Positions 54,240 through 64,000 of a stretch of DNA of 64,000 nt are shown piece by piece. The stretch spans positions 1 through 64,000 of the forward strand of contig JAVJUS010000044.1 of NCBI GenBank assembly GCA_040220455.1, given 5' to 3'. Positions within the stretch are counted from its first letter, which is position 1. Every line of letters starts with the position of its first letter. The stretch is from JAVJUS01 sp040220455 (GTDB lineage Bacteria; Pseudomonadota; Alphaproteobacteria; DSM-16000; Inquilinaceae). The position numbers and the translations under genes were made by a program. Under the pieces are notes generated by a model, which was given only the letters and a program-made list of their open reading frames with translations, had not been told where the DNA came from and searched no databases.

Positions 54240-55124
54240 TCAGTCGCCGCCGTCGCGGTGGCGCGCGCCCAGTTCGATCACCGCCGGATCGCGAGCCACG
54301 GGATCGCGCGGGCCGCGGCCGGGCGGCCGGTCGCCGACCGCGGCGCCGCGGGCGCGCCCCTCGATCGCCTCGTCGCCGCCGTCGGCCCGGGCCGCGATCT
54401 CCGGCACCTGGCGCTCCGGCGGACGGCGGTCCGGCGGCGTGATTATGCCGCCGGAGACGACCATCTTGATCCCCTCCTCGATCGTCATCTCCAGCACCCG
54501 GACCTCCGCCTTGGGCACGAAGATCAGGAAGCCCGAGGTCGGGTTCGGCGTCGTCGGGATGAAGACATTGATCAGCGTGTCCTCGGTCAGGTTCTGGACC
54601 TCTCCCTCGGTCGTGCCGGTGATGAACGCCAGCACCCACATGCCGCGCCGCGGATACTCGACCAGCACGACCTCCCGGAAGGCCGAGGACTGGTTGGCCA
54701 GCACCGTTTCGAAGATCTGCTTGGTCGCGCCGTAGAGGCTGCGCACCGCGGGGATCCGCGCCAGGATCAGGTCGAACTGGCGCATCAGGAAGCGGCCGAG
54801 GAACCCGGCGGTCAGCGCGCCGATCAGGATCAGCGCGACCAGGATGATGACGACGCCGATCCCGGGCACGCTGAAGGGCAGGTATGTCTCCGGATTGAAG
54901 CGCTCCGGCAGGACGGCGGAGACCCGATTGTCGACGAAGTTGATCAGGCGCCAGGACAGGAAGAGCGTGATCGAGATCGGCGCGGTGACGAGGATTCCGG
55001 CGATGAGGTAGGCCCGCAGGCGCGCGCCGAAGCTCATCTTGCCGGTGATGGAGACATGCTTGCTCACGCGCCCGCCCCGCAGCCGATCGCGCCGACGGGA
55101 TGGCCGGCGCCGCGCCCCATTCAT
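54240..55124 (-). CDS. DUF502 family inner-membrane protein
   Basis: A 294-residue protein with two N-terminal transmembrane helices (LIAGILVTAPISITLFLSW and VVIILVALILIGALTAGF) separated by a short loop, then a cytosolic or periplasmic DUF502 domain (IPAVRSLYGATKQIFETVL, GMWVLAFITGT, NPTSGFLIFVPK). A ~60-residue charged tail (R/D/G/P-rich) is added at the C-terminus. Function unknown; homologues occur widely in proteobacteria. A GTG at 55067 (SKHVSITGKM...) is an equally good start and would remove 19 Arg-rich residues. Confidence 0.88.
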   Translation of the reverse strand: MNGARRRPSRRRDRLRGGRVSKHVSITGKMSFGARLRAYLIAGILVTAPISITLFLSWRLINFVDNRVSAVLPERFNPETYLPFSVPGIGVVIILVALILIGALTAGFLGRFLMRQFDLILARIPAVRSLYGATKQIFETVLANQSSAFREVVLVEYPRRGMWVLAFITGTTEGEVQNLTEDTLINVFIPTTPNPTSGFLIFVPKAEVRVLEMTIEEGIKMVVSGGIITPPDRRPPERQVPEIAARADGGDEAIEGRARGAAVGDRPPGRGPRDPVARDPAVIELGARHRDGGD

Positions 55125-55379
55125 GCTTGCATACCGGTATATAATCCGTAACGGCCCACCCGGTAGGGGGCCGTACGCCTGACGATCCGGATCGCTGCCC
55201 GGACGTACGGTACACCGGCATGCCCGCGCCGTCACGACACCGCGTCGCCTCGCGCTTTTCCCGACGGCGCGCCGCGCCTATTCTCGACCGCCGAAGGTGG
55301 CCGCGGTCCGCTGGCCGGCCCACGCTCCGCGCGTCGCACCCGCCCGTTTCGCATCGCCCGTCCCGCATCGGGAGGACAG

Positions 55380-56081
55380 GTGGCCCAGGCTGCACCGGGA
55401 CTCGATCGCATCGCCCTTCTGGCAGGCCTCTCGGAGGAGGCCCGCGCCACGCTGACGCGTGCCTGCGCCTGGCGCCGATTCGACGCCCACGAGGTGATCA
55501 TCGATCGCGCCGACGAGGGCCGCGACGTCTTTTTCGTGGTCGAGGGGCGGGTGCGGATCGTCAATTATTCCGCCGGCGGGCGGGAGATCAGTTTCGACGA
55601 CCTGGACGCCGGCACCTTCTTCGGCGAGCTCTCGGCGATCGACGGGGAGCCGCGCTCGGCCGCCGTGATCGCCCTGACGCCGGTGCGCGTCGCCGTCATG
55701 CCGGGGACGGCCTTCCTGCGCGTCGCCACGCACGAGCCGGAGGTCGGCGAGGCGGTCCTGCGCCATCTGGCGGCAATGGTCCGCCGGTCGACCGAGCGGA
55801 TCATGGATCTCAGCACGCTCGCCGCGAACAACCGGGTGCACGCGGAGGTCCTGCGCCTCGCCCGTGCCGGGATCGCCCGGGACGGGCGCACGGCCGTGAT
55901 CCGCCCGATCCCGATCCATGGCGACATCGCCGCCCGGGTCAGCACGGCGCGGGAGACGGTGGCCCGCGTGTTCGGCGAGTTGTCGCGCGAGGGCCTCGTC
56001 ATCCGCCGCGCCGATCACCTGGAAGTCACTGATTTCGCAGCGCTCGAGGCGATGGTGGAGACCGTCCGCGGCGAGATCTGA
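55380..56081 (+). CDS. Crp/Fnr family transcriptional regulator
   Basis: A 233-residue regulator starting at a GTG preceded by GGGAGG. The cNMP-binding beta-barrel spans ~10-125 (FFVVEGRVRIVNYSAGGREI, FFGELSAIDGEPRSAAVIAL, the phosphate-binding cassette region). The C-terminal winged helix spans ~155-225 (IAARVSTARETVARVFGELS as recognition helix). No four-Cys FNR cluster is present, so it is not an oxygen sensor of FNR type; the ligand may be cAMP or cGMP. Its target is unknown, and a candidate sRNA and the Amt-kinase gene lie just downstream. Confidence 0.9.
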   Translation: MAQAAPGLDRIALLAGLSEEARATLTRACAWRRFDAHEVIIDRADEGRDVFFVVEGRVRIVNYSAGGREISFDDLDAGTFFGELSAIDGEPRSAAVIALTPVRVAVMPGTAFLRVATHEPEVGEAVLRHLAAMVRRSTERIMDLSTLAANNRVHAEVLRLARAGIARDGRTAVIRPIPIHGDIAARVSTARETVARVFGELSREGLVIRRADHLEVTDFAALEAMVETVRGEI

Positions 56082-56111
56082 GGCGCGCGGGACCCTGCAA
56101 TCGCGTGAGCA

Positions 56112-56258
56112 TTGTCACAGCGCCTTATCCTTGCCGAATTATGATCCCATATCATGTGTCGAGTATGGGGCGAGCGTGGTTCCCGCACCCATGCTCCTTC
56201 GGTCTCCAAGATGACTGGTGTTGCGCCGGCCGCCCCCGTGACGGCCGGCGCCTTTTTT
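56112..56258 (+). ncRNA. Candidate small RNA with intrinsic terminator
   Basis: A promoter-like pair (TTGTCA at 56112-56117, TATGAT at 56140-56145, spacing a little long) precedes ~110 bp of non-coding DNA that ends in a perfect 10-bp stem GCGCCGGCCG/CGGCCGGCGC and six T residues (56223-56258). Inside, AGTATGGGGCG pairs with CGCACCCATGCT around AGCGTGGTTCC. It starts only ~30 bp after the crp-type gene, so it could also be that gene's 3' UTR. No known RNA family recognised. Confidence 0.45.
56223..56258 (+). terminator. Strong intrinsic terminator
   Basis: Perfect 10-bp stem 56223-56232 with 56242-56251, nine-base loop, then C and six T residues. It ends either the Crp-type gene (140 bp upstream) or the candidate sRNA. 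Confidence 0.88.
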
Positions 56259-56296
56259 CGCGGTGATCCCTCCCGCGCGATTTCCGCCGCCTGCCC

Positions 56297-56340
56297 CTAG
56301 AGCATCCTGCGCCCGCACGGGCGCAGACAAGATGCTCTAG
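56297..56340. repeat. Long palindrome 1
   Basis: CTAGAGCATC at the left end and GATGCTCTAG at the right end are exact inverted copies, with a nested CGCCCG/CGGGCG pair around CAC. The whole 44-bp unit can form a long hairpin. Ends in CTAG on both sides. Confidence 0.8.
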
Positions 56341-56351
56341 GTTGTTGAAGA

Positions 56352-56399
56352 TAGGGCAATTTCGGAACTGCCGATTCAGTCAGTTCGGAAATTGCCCTA
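56352..56399. repeat. Long palindrome 2
   Basis: TAGGGCAATTT(C)GGAACTG faces CAGTTC(C)GAAATTGCCCTA around GCCGATTCAGT-like centre (with one mismatch in the arms). It lies 11 bp after palindrome 1 and is AT-rich in a GC-rich genome. Probably the same class of mobile palindromic repeat as palindrome 1. Confidence 0.8.
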
Positions 56400-56630
56400 G
56401 GGCGCGGCTCCGGCGGCGATCGGGCCCGTGGGATGCCCGTGGGATGCCCGTGGGATGGCGGTGCACGGGAAGCGCGACACACGCGATGTTATTTACAATC
56501 AGGTAAAGCGAATCGGATACTGAGTGGCGCGCGCCGTCGACCGGGTCCGGGGCGGCGCCGACGCCCGCTCCACCGCCGCCCGGCCGGTTTCCGGCCGGGG
56601 GCGACCCCGTTCCGGCGAGTCGCCTTTTCG

Positions 56631-58778
<2,148 letters not shown>

Positions 58779-58941
58779 CCGTGCCGTGCAGGTCCAGGCG
58801 AGCCGCGATTCCCATGGACCGGCCGTCCGGCGGCATGAGACGGTCGCGTCGGCGTTCCGAACAAGCCTGCGCCGATCCTGCCCGCCGTTCCTTCCAGTCT
58901 TCGTTTTCCTCGACCGACATCCCCACTACGGGTGCGCGCCC

Positions 58942-59826
58942 ATGGCTTCCTCCTCCGCCGCCCTGAGGGTCGCCATCGCCCAGATCGATAGTGCTCTCGG
59001 CCCGCCCGAGGCCAATCTGGACCGCCATCTCGACTTCGTGCGCCGGGCGCGCGCCGAGCGGGCGGAACTACTCCTCTTTCCGGAAATGTCGCTGACCGGC
59101 CATTCGGCCGGGTCGCGCGCGCTGGAGGTCGCCATTCCGCGCGATCACGCGCTCGTCGGGGAGATCGCCCGCGCCTCGGGTCCGATGACCACGGTGTTCG
59201 GCCTGATCGAGGAATCGATCGCCGCCCAGTTCCACAACACCGCGCTGGCGGTGCGCGACGGGGGCATCGTGTTCGAGCACCGCAAGGTCAACCTGGCGAC
59301 CTACGGCCTGCTCGACGACCACAAGCACTTCTCCGCCGGCCGGTTCGTGGAAACCTTCGCCCTGCGTGATGGATGGCGCGGCAGTGTCCTGATCTGCAAC
59401 GATCTTTTCAATCCGGCGCTGGTCCATCTGGCGGCCGTGCACGGCGCGACAATCCTGCTGGCGCCGATCAGCTCGGGGCTCGAGGCCGTGGGCGACGGCT
59501 TCGACAACCCGGCCTCCTGGGACCTCTGCGGGCGCTTCTTCTCGATGGTCTACGGTCTGCCCGTGCTTCTGGCCAACCGGGTCGGCCAGGAAGGCGCGCT
59601 GACTTTCTGGGGCGGCTCGAGCGTGTTCGACGCCGCGGGCAAGCCGGTCGATCGGCTCGACGACACCGAAGGCCTGCTGATCGCCGAGCTGGACTACGAG
59701 CAGGTGCGCCGGGCCCGCTATGCCCTGCCGACCGTGCGCGACAGCAATCTCGACCTGATCAAGCGCGAGGTCGACCGCCTGGCCGATCGCGTCGGCGTGC
59801 CCGATTTCCTGGGGCGCGGCGGTTGA
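58942..59826 (+). CDS. Nitrilase-family carbon-nitrogen hydrolase
   Basis: A 294-residue cytosolic enzyme of the nitrilase superfamily with the intact Glu-Lys-Cys triad: E48 (LLLFPEMSLTG), K115 (HRKVNLATYGLLDD) and C152 (VLICNDLFNP). The branch resembles the glutaminase-like domains of NAD synthetases and related amidases. It likely releases ammonia from an amide or nitrile. It lies 163 bp after the Amt-kinase gene; a shared nitrogen theme is plausible but unproven. The start MASSSAALRVAIAQIDSALG was chosen over a long Arg-rich extension. Confidence 0.93.
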   Translation: MASSSAALRVAIAQIDSALGPPEANLDRHLDFVRRARAERAELLLFPEMSLTGHSAGSRALEVAIPRDHALVGEIARASGPMTTVFGLIEESIAAQFHNTALAVRDGGIVFEHRKVNLATYGLLDDHKHFSAGRFVETFALRDGWRGSVLICNDLFNPALVHLAAVHGATILLAPISSGLEAVGDGFDNPASWDLCGRFFSMVYGLPVLLANRVGQEGALTFWGGSSVFDAAGKPVDRLDDTEGLLIAELDYEQVRRARYALPTVRDSNLDLIKREVDRLADRVGVPDFLGRGG

Positions 59827-59842
59827 GGCGGCCGCGCGGCGC

Positions 59843-60484
59843 TCAGCCGCTCGGCGGGGCGCTCGGCGCCGCTTCGGCCATCGGCGCCGGTTCGCGCGTG
59901 GGAGCGGCCGCGTCCCCCTCGGCGAAGCGGTACCAGATGTCGTAGGGCGACCAGTCTCCCTCGCTGGGCGGGTTGTAGAGCGCGATCGCGACGCCGTCCC
60001 AGTCGAGGACCCGCCGCTCCCGGTTCATCATGGCCTGCCAGCCCGGGTCGGCGTTGGTCCGGTAGTACCAGGCGTCCGAGCGGTTATCGAGCTGCACCCA
60101 GCCGAGCGTGCCGCCCTCGGTGTCGAGGAAGCCCAGAACGATGGTCCGGTCGCCGGCCTCCGGCAGCTCGGCCCAGGTCCAGGGCCCCGGGCCGTCGGCC
60201 GGCGCGTCGGGGGCGAGCCGGCTGGCGGCATGCACCAGGCAGTCCTCGCCACGCCGGCCGATCGCGGCGTCGATCGCGGTCGTCTCGGCGCGCGAGGTGT
60301 AGAAGAAGGCGAACCGGATCGCGGCGTCGCAATCCTGGCCGAACCGGGGCCCCGCGAGGACGCGCGGTCCGTCATCGGCCCGGACGTCGTGGCCCGTGCC
60401 GATGATCGTCCCCGCCAGGACGGCGGCCGCGAGGATCGGGGCGAACAGGCGCGAGCGACGAAGGGCGGGACCGGGGACAGTCAT
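59843..60484 (-). CDS. Exported hypothetical protein
   Basis: A 213-residue protein with a signal peptide (LFAPILAAAVLAGTIIGTGH...RA-DD). The mature part is acidic with several Trp (WTWAELPEAGD, WYYRTNADPGW, WSPYDIWYRF) and ends in a Pro/Ala tail. A pair of Cys (FGQDCD; GEDCLVH) may form a disulfide. No family recognised. It is convergent with the nitrilase gene. Confidence 0.75.
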   Translation of the reverse strand: MTVPGPALRRSRLFAPILAAAVLAGTIIGTGHDVRADDGPRVLAGPRFGQDCDAAIRFAFFYTSRAETTAIDAAIGRRGEDCLVHAASRLAPDAPADGPGPWTWAELPEAGDRTIVLGFLDTEGGTLGWVQLDNRSDAWYYRTNADPGWQAMMNRERRVLDWDGVAIALYNPPSEGDWSPYDIWYRFAEGDAAAPTREPAPMAEAAPSAPPSG

Positions 60485-60617
60485 GGCGGCGGGCTCCGCG
60501 GCAGTTCGGGCGGCGGCTCGGGTCTTCCGGGCGCCGTCGAGAACACGACCGTGCGGCATCAGCCCATAAAACTTGGTTAAAATTGCATGTTTCGCGCGCC
60601 GCGGCCCCCACCGCTCT

Positions 60618-62384
60618 TCAGCGGGCCAGCCAGGCCATGGCGAAGGGATCGAGCGTCAGGTCAGGGCCGGTGACGGTCTTGCCGCTCGCAAGATCGAGCC
60701 AGGGCCCCTCGCCCGGCAGCGCGACGGTCCGCGGCGTGTCGGCGAAGGCGTGGAGGCAGAGCACCTCGCCCGGCCCGGACGTCCGGTCGGGAGCGCTCTG
60801 GCCGTCGGACACCGGCCCGCGCCGTACGGCGAAGACCGCGTCGTCGAGGGCGAGCACGGTCTGCGGCGCGGCCGGCGCGAAGGCGGGGTGCCCGCGCCAG
60901 GTCCGCAGCAGGGCGCAATAGCGCTCGAAGATCCGGCGTTCCCGCCCGACGGGATCGGCCAGCAGCGCCTCGAGCTCCGCCTCCTCGAAACGGCGGCGGT
61001 TCAACAAGCGCTTGGTCGTCGTCGCGTCGGGGTCGAGGCCGGCCATGCGGCTGCGGTCGCAGCGCGTGCCGAAGAGATTGTGGAAATAGATCCCCGGCAC
61101 GCCGGCGAGTGACAGGGCGACCGCCTGGATCGTCAGGTAGCGCTGGATCGCCGTCTCGCTTGCAGGGTCCTCGCCCGGCGGCAGCAGGACGTCGAAGAAG
61201 GTGATGTCGAGCTCGTAGGCCCGGGGCCCCGCCTCGGTCGTCCGGTAGGCCACCGCCCCGCCCCGCGCCTCCGCCATCCCGGCCAGGGCGTCGATGTCTT
61301 CGGCCGGCAGCCAGGCCTGGGCGCCGCGCAGGCCGATCCCGTCATGGGTCGCGGTGATGTTGAAGAAGCAGCAGTCCGGCGCCGGCAGGCGGAGGCTTGC
61401 GGCCCACTGCGTGAGGCGCCCGGCCGAGCCCCGGCGCGCGGCGTCGAGCAGCAGCGGCGGCAGCGCGAACTGGTAGACCATCTGCGCCTCGTCGGTTCCG
61501 TCGCCGAAATAGGCGACGTTCTCGTCGTGGGGCACGTTGGTCTCGGTGACGACCGCCACGCCGGGCGCGACGGCGTCGAGCACGTCGCGCATCGCCCTGA
61601 TGCAGTCGTGGGTCTCGGGAAGGTTGATGCACGGGGTCCCCGACGCCTTCCACAGGTAGGACACCGCGTCGAGCCGGATCAGCTTGGCGCCGCGGGCGAC
61701 GTAGAACAGCAGGACGTCGATCACCTCCGCCAGCACGTCCGGATTGGCGTAGTCCAGGTCGATCTGGTCGGCGCTGAAGGTGGTCCAGACCCGCTTTTCG
61801 CCTTCGACCGTGTCGATCGGGCAGGTCAGCGGCGTCGTGCGCGGCCTCACCACGGCCGACAGGTTCTCGTCCGGGCGCACGACCCGGAAATATCCGGCCC
61901 AGGGCGGGTCGCCCCGGCGGAAGGCCTCGACCCAGGGGCTTTCGGCCGAGACGTGGTTGATCACCGCGTCGACCATCAGGTTGAAGCGCTGCGCGAAGCG
62001 TTCGACCGTCGCCCAGTCGCCGAGGGCGGGGGCGACCTCGCGATAATCGATGACGGCGAACCCGTCGTCCGAGGACCAGGGGTAGAACGGAAGAATGTGA
62101 ACGCTGTCGAGGACGTCGTGCAGGCGATGCTCGAGCCAGCGATGCAGGACGCCGATGGGCGCCGCGCCGGGCGCGGTGACCTGGTCGGCATAGGTGATCA
62201 GGACCGGGTCGTGGCGCAGCACGCGCTCGGTGAAGCCGACCTCCGGGCGCTCGGCGGCCAGTCGGTTGACCGACTCGCCGATCCGGTCCAGCAGGCTCGG
62301 CACGGCGGCGGCGCCGTAGAGCCGGGTCAGGCGCTCGCTCAGGCGCCGGCGTTGCCGCGGCGGCAGGGCCTCGGCGTCGGACAC
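60618..62384 (-). CDS. GH13_18 sugar phosphorylase (sucrose/glucosylglycerate phosphorylase type)
   Basis: A 588-residue TIM-barrel enzyme of GH13 subfamily 18, which phosphorolyses an alpha-glucoside to alpha-glucose-1-phosphate. Motifs: ITYADQV and VHILPFYPWSSDDGFAVIDY at the N-terminus, KLIRLDAVSYLWK (nucleophile D239), VVTETNVPH (acid E281) and TATHDGIGLRG. The length exceeds classical sucrose phosphorylase (~490) and matches the glucosylglycerate/kojibiose-like phosphorylase branch (YcjM-like, ~560-590). No signal peptide; it acts in the cytosol. Upstream neighbours give no transporter. Confidence 0.9.
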   Translation of the reverse strand: MSDAEALPPRQRRRLSERLTRLYGAAAVPSLLDRIGESVNRLAAERPEVGFTERVLRHDPVLITYADQVTAPGAAPIGVLHRWLEHRLHDVLDSVHILPFYPWSSDDGFAVIDYREVAPALGDWATVERFAQRFNLMVDAVINHVSAESPWVEAFRRGDPPWAGYFRVVRPDENLSAVVRPRTTPLTCPIDTVEGEKRVWTTFSADQIDLDYANPDVLAEVIDVLLFYVARGAKLIRLDAVSYLWKASGTPCINLPETHDCIRAMRDVLDAVAPGVAVVTETNVPHDENVAYFGDGTDEAQMVYQFALPPLLLDAARRGSAGRLTQWAASLRLPAPDCCFFNITATHDGIGLRGAQAWLPAEDIDALAGMAEARGGAVAYRTTEAGPRAYELDITFFDVLLPPGEDPASETAIQRYLTIQAVALSLAGVPGIYFHNLFGTRCDRSRMAGLDPDATTTKRLLNRRRFEEAELEALLADPVGRERRIFERYCALLRTWRGHPAFAPAAPQTVLALDDAVFAVRRGPVSDGQSAPDRTSGPGEVLCLHAFADTPRTVALPGEGPWLDLASGKTVTGPDLTLDPFAMAWLAR

Positions 62385-62681
62385 GCGCGGGTCTCCCGTC
62401 CAGTCGCCCCGGTCGATCGCGGCGGGGCGACGCGATGATAGTCCGCCGGCCCGTCCGCGTCATCGTCGGACCGGCCGCTGTCGGCGGCCGGCGCCCCGGC
62501 GCCGCCGTCTCGCTGCCCCCTCCTCGCCATCAACGCCCCCTATTCACCGTAGGACTATGCGGATTGGGGCATTGGCCTCGCCAGGCCGATCGGCTAGACA
62601 GGGCCGCGCGCGGCGCCGCTGGAGGGCCGGCCGGGCCGGGTCGAACGGCGATCCTGATCGAACGACAGCGGGGAGACACCG

Positions 62682-63149
62682 ATGGGCGGACGATTTGCGG
62701 CGATGGCCCTGGGCGCGGCCCTGCTGGCCGCGGGGCCGGCGGCAATGGCTCAGGACGAGGACGCGGCGGACGGTGCGGACGCGGCGACCGGGGACGCCGG
62801 CGGGACCCTGTCGATCGAGCTCAATACGCTCGAGGATCGCGAGGACGCCTGCCGCGCCTACTTCGTCGTGGAGAACGGCACGGATATCGCGTTTACCGAG
62901 ATCCGACTCGATGTCTACATCTTCGACAATGACGGCGGCATTTTCCGCCGCCTGCTGCTCGATCCGGGCGAGATCGCGCCGGCCAAGACTCGCGTGATGC
63001 TGTTCGACGCCACCGGCACCGACTGCGCCGGAATCGGGCGCTTCCTGCTCGACGGCGTGCTGTCCTGCGCGGACGCCGAAGGCTCCCGACAGGACTGCGA
63101 TTCCCTGGTCAGCCTGTCGAGCCGTCTGGATACGCCCTTCGTCGATTGA
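62682..63149 (+). CDS. Exported small protein, hypothetical
   Basis: A 155-residue protein with a signal peptide (MALGAALLAAGPAAMA-QD) followed by a short acidic linker (EDEDAADGADAATGD-like) and a beta-rich domain (LSIELNTLEDREDACRAYFV, DVYIFDNDGGIFRRLLLDPG, ATGTDCAGIGRFLLDGVLSC). Cysteines at three positions could form disulfides in the periplasm. Conserved in related alphaproteobacteria as far as I recall, but with no known role. Confidence 0.8.
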   Translation: MGGRFAAMALGAALLAAGPAAMAQDEDAADGADAATGDAGGTLSIELNTLEDREDACRAYFVVENGTDIAFTEIRLDVYIFDNDGGIFRRLLLDPGEIAPAKTRVMLFDATGTDCAGIGRFLLDGVLSCADAEGSRQDCDSLVSLSSRLDTPFVD

Positions 63150-63459
63150 GGCGCGAGGGCGCGTTCCCGATCATCGCGGGACCGCGCCCCGACATCCGGC
63201 CCCTCACCCCGATCGAAGCGCGGTCGTGGGCGATCCGACCCAGGATCGCTCCTGGTCCGGACCGGGTCTGCGGTGCACGGATCATGTGCAATCGTCTGTT
63301 CGTTGCTGCATCCCTGGGCATTCGCATGACCGGCTGCCGAGCTGGGGTCCTGTAGTTCCGGCTCGGCGGAACTGGCACCAGGATTGCTTTCCATGAGCAT
63401 GGCCATGGCAGCTGGCGGAAAACTGTCGCCCCGTGATGTCCACAACGGAGATCCGAGCG
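63150..63459. other. Leader region of the NMT1-type binding protein gene
   Basis: 310 bp without a gene. A GCCGAGC/GCTCGGC inverted repeat (around 63335-63370), overlapped by AGTTCC/GGAACT, may form a leader hairpin. I looked for a TPP riboswitch because the next gene is of THI5 type; the conserved CUGAGA and ACCUGAUC-type boxes are not present. Confidence 0.4.
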
Positions 63460-64000
63460 ATGATGGTTGCCCGAACGCAGCTGCCCCGCCTCGCCGACGT
63501 CCGGTCCCGCGCCCTCGGCCTCGCCTTCGGCCTCGCGGCCGCCACCCTGCCGCACCAAGCCGCGTCGGCGGCCGATAGTGTGACGCTTCAGTTGAACTGG
63601 CTGCCGAGCGGCCAGAAGGTCGCCCCCTACGCGGGCCGCGAAGCCGGGTTTTTCGAGGAGCGCGGCATCGATCTCGAGATCGTCCGCGGCTTCGGATCCT
63701 CCGACACCTTGACCAAGGTCGCCTCGGGGGCGGCAGATTTCGGATATGTCGATCTTGCGACGTTGATGACGGCCGGCGACGACGTGATCGGTGAGGTCAA
63801 GGCGATCATGTCGCTCTACAGCAAGTCCCCGCATGCGATCATAACCACAGCGGAGACGGGCATCGAGTCGCTGGGCGACCTGGCGGGCCGCAGCGTCGCC
63901 ACATCGCCGTTCAGCTCCTCGAACCTGTTCATGCCCACGGTGTTGGCGGAAGTCGGCGTCGACATGGACGACGTGACGATCGAGGAAGTCGAGGCGGTAG
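63460..64000 (+). CDS. NMT1/THI5-type ABC substrate-binding protein (3' end outside window)
   Basis: The frame is open to the right edge. It starts at ATG 63460 (GGAG ten bases upstream) with a signal peptide ending near ASA-AD and then VTLQLNWLPSGQKVAPYAGR, GFFEERGIDLEIVRGFGSSD, GAADFGYVDLATLM and LAGRSVATSPFSSSNLFMPT. This is the SBP fold that binds taurine, nitrate, hydroxymethylpyrimidine precursors or similar, feeding an ABC importer that should lie to the right. 180 codons are visible. The ligand cannot be inferred. Confidence 0.93.
   Translation, partial: MMVARTQLPRLADVRSRALGLAFGLAAATLPHQAASAADSVTLQLNWLPSGQKVAPYAGREAGFFEERGIDLEIVRGFGSSDTLTKVASGAADFGYVDLATLMTAGDDVIGEVKAIMSLYSKSPHAIITTAETGIESLGDLAGRSVATSPFSSSNLFMPTVLAEVGVDMDDVTIEEVEAV

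Larger units (their letters stand above)
56082..56630. other. 550-bp intergenic region upstream of the Amt-kinase gene
   Basis: Holds, in order, a candidate promoter and small RNA ending in a strong terminator (56112-56258), two long palindromes (56297-56340 and 56352-56399), a short TGGGATGCCCG direct repeat at ~56428-56455 and AT-rich DNA at 56485-56520. No protein-coding gene is convincing. Confidence 0.6.

Noticed and set aside
55380..56081. FNR-type oxygen sensor
   Set aside because: The cysteine cluster needed for the Fe-S centre is missing; only a single Cys occurs near residue 28.
63150..63459. TPP riboswitch before the THI5-type gene
   Set aside because: The conserved CUGAGA and ACCUGAUC-type boxes are absent; only a simple hairpin is seen.

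Overview
The window is 64 kb of very GC-rich DNA (about 70 % by eye). It most resembles an alphaproteobacterial chromosome, probably Rhodospirillales-like. Supporting signs are the GroEL with a GGM-rich tail, the rlpA-dacA-tmk-holB-tatD-MBL block, the mfd-sdhE/recG block, DUF1127 and DUF1045 proteins, a DUF1007/NicO metal pair, and frequent ATGA/GTGA gene overlaps. Taxonomy is inferred from gene content only. No rRNA, integrase, transposase or CRISPR array is visible.

Layout. 1-5.9 kb: the 3' end of groEL with its terminator, an exported protein with one c-type heme site, an IMPase-family phosphatase, mazG, a beta carbonic anhydrase and a DUF1127 protein. 5.9-7.2 kb: a long gap with no convincing gene. 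7.2-10 kb: a large SF1-helicase-like protein whose P-loop appears lost. 10-17.6 kb, all minus strand: MBL hydrolase, TatD, HolB, Tmk, D-Ala-D-Ala carboxypeptidase, RlpA, a YdcF/DUF218 protein and an SDR. 17.8-20.1 kb: tRNA-Ser(UGA), then a lower-GC cassette of a DUF5131 (Gp37/Gp68) three-Cys protein and its partner TcmP, the latter frameshifted. 20.4-24 kb: type II NADH dehydrogenase, a secreted ankyrin protein, a SAM-domain remnant and a DUF533 protein.

24-34.2 kb is a carbohydrate locus. A CUT2 ABC importer (ATPase, two permeases, binding protein) with an embedded SDR reads leftward. Reading rightward from the shared 361-bp gap are an unusual cytosolic fusion of a winged helix with a solute-binding domain, an M24 creatinase-like enzyme and a KduD-like SDR. 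The fusion is the likely regulator, and a near-palindrome in the gap is a candidate operator. 34.2-35.9 kb: DUF1007 plus a NicO metal permease. 36-42.7 kb: a tightly coupled Pot-type ABC importer followed by an isochorismatase-like hydrolase and a GH63-like glycosidase. 42.8-43.8 kb: a DUF433/DUF5615 toxin-antitoxin-like pair.

43.9-64 kb is mostly core functions: a glycosyltransferase-like protein, an HD hydrolase, an exported protein, a DUF1045 2H phosphoesterase, a DsbA-like oxidoreductase, Mfd, SdhE, RecG, DUF502 and a Crp-type regulator. Next comes an intergenic region with a candidate small RNA and two long palindromes, then an ammonium-transporter/histidine-kinase fusion with a nitrilase-family gene. 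The window ends with a GH13_18 sugar phosphorylase, two secreted proteins and the start of an NMT1/THI5-type binding protein cut by the right edge.

The most unusual items are the frameshifted TcmP/DUF5131 cassette beside tRNA-Ser, the winged-helix/SBP fusion with its candidate operator, the P-loop-less helicase-like protein, the Amt-kinase fusion downstream of a candidate sRNA, and a two-copy intergenic hairpin repeat that creates spurious reading frames.
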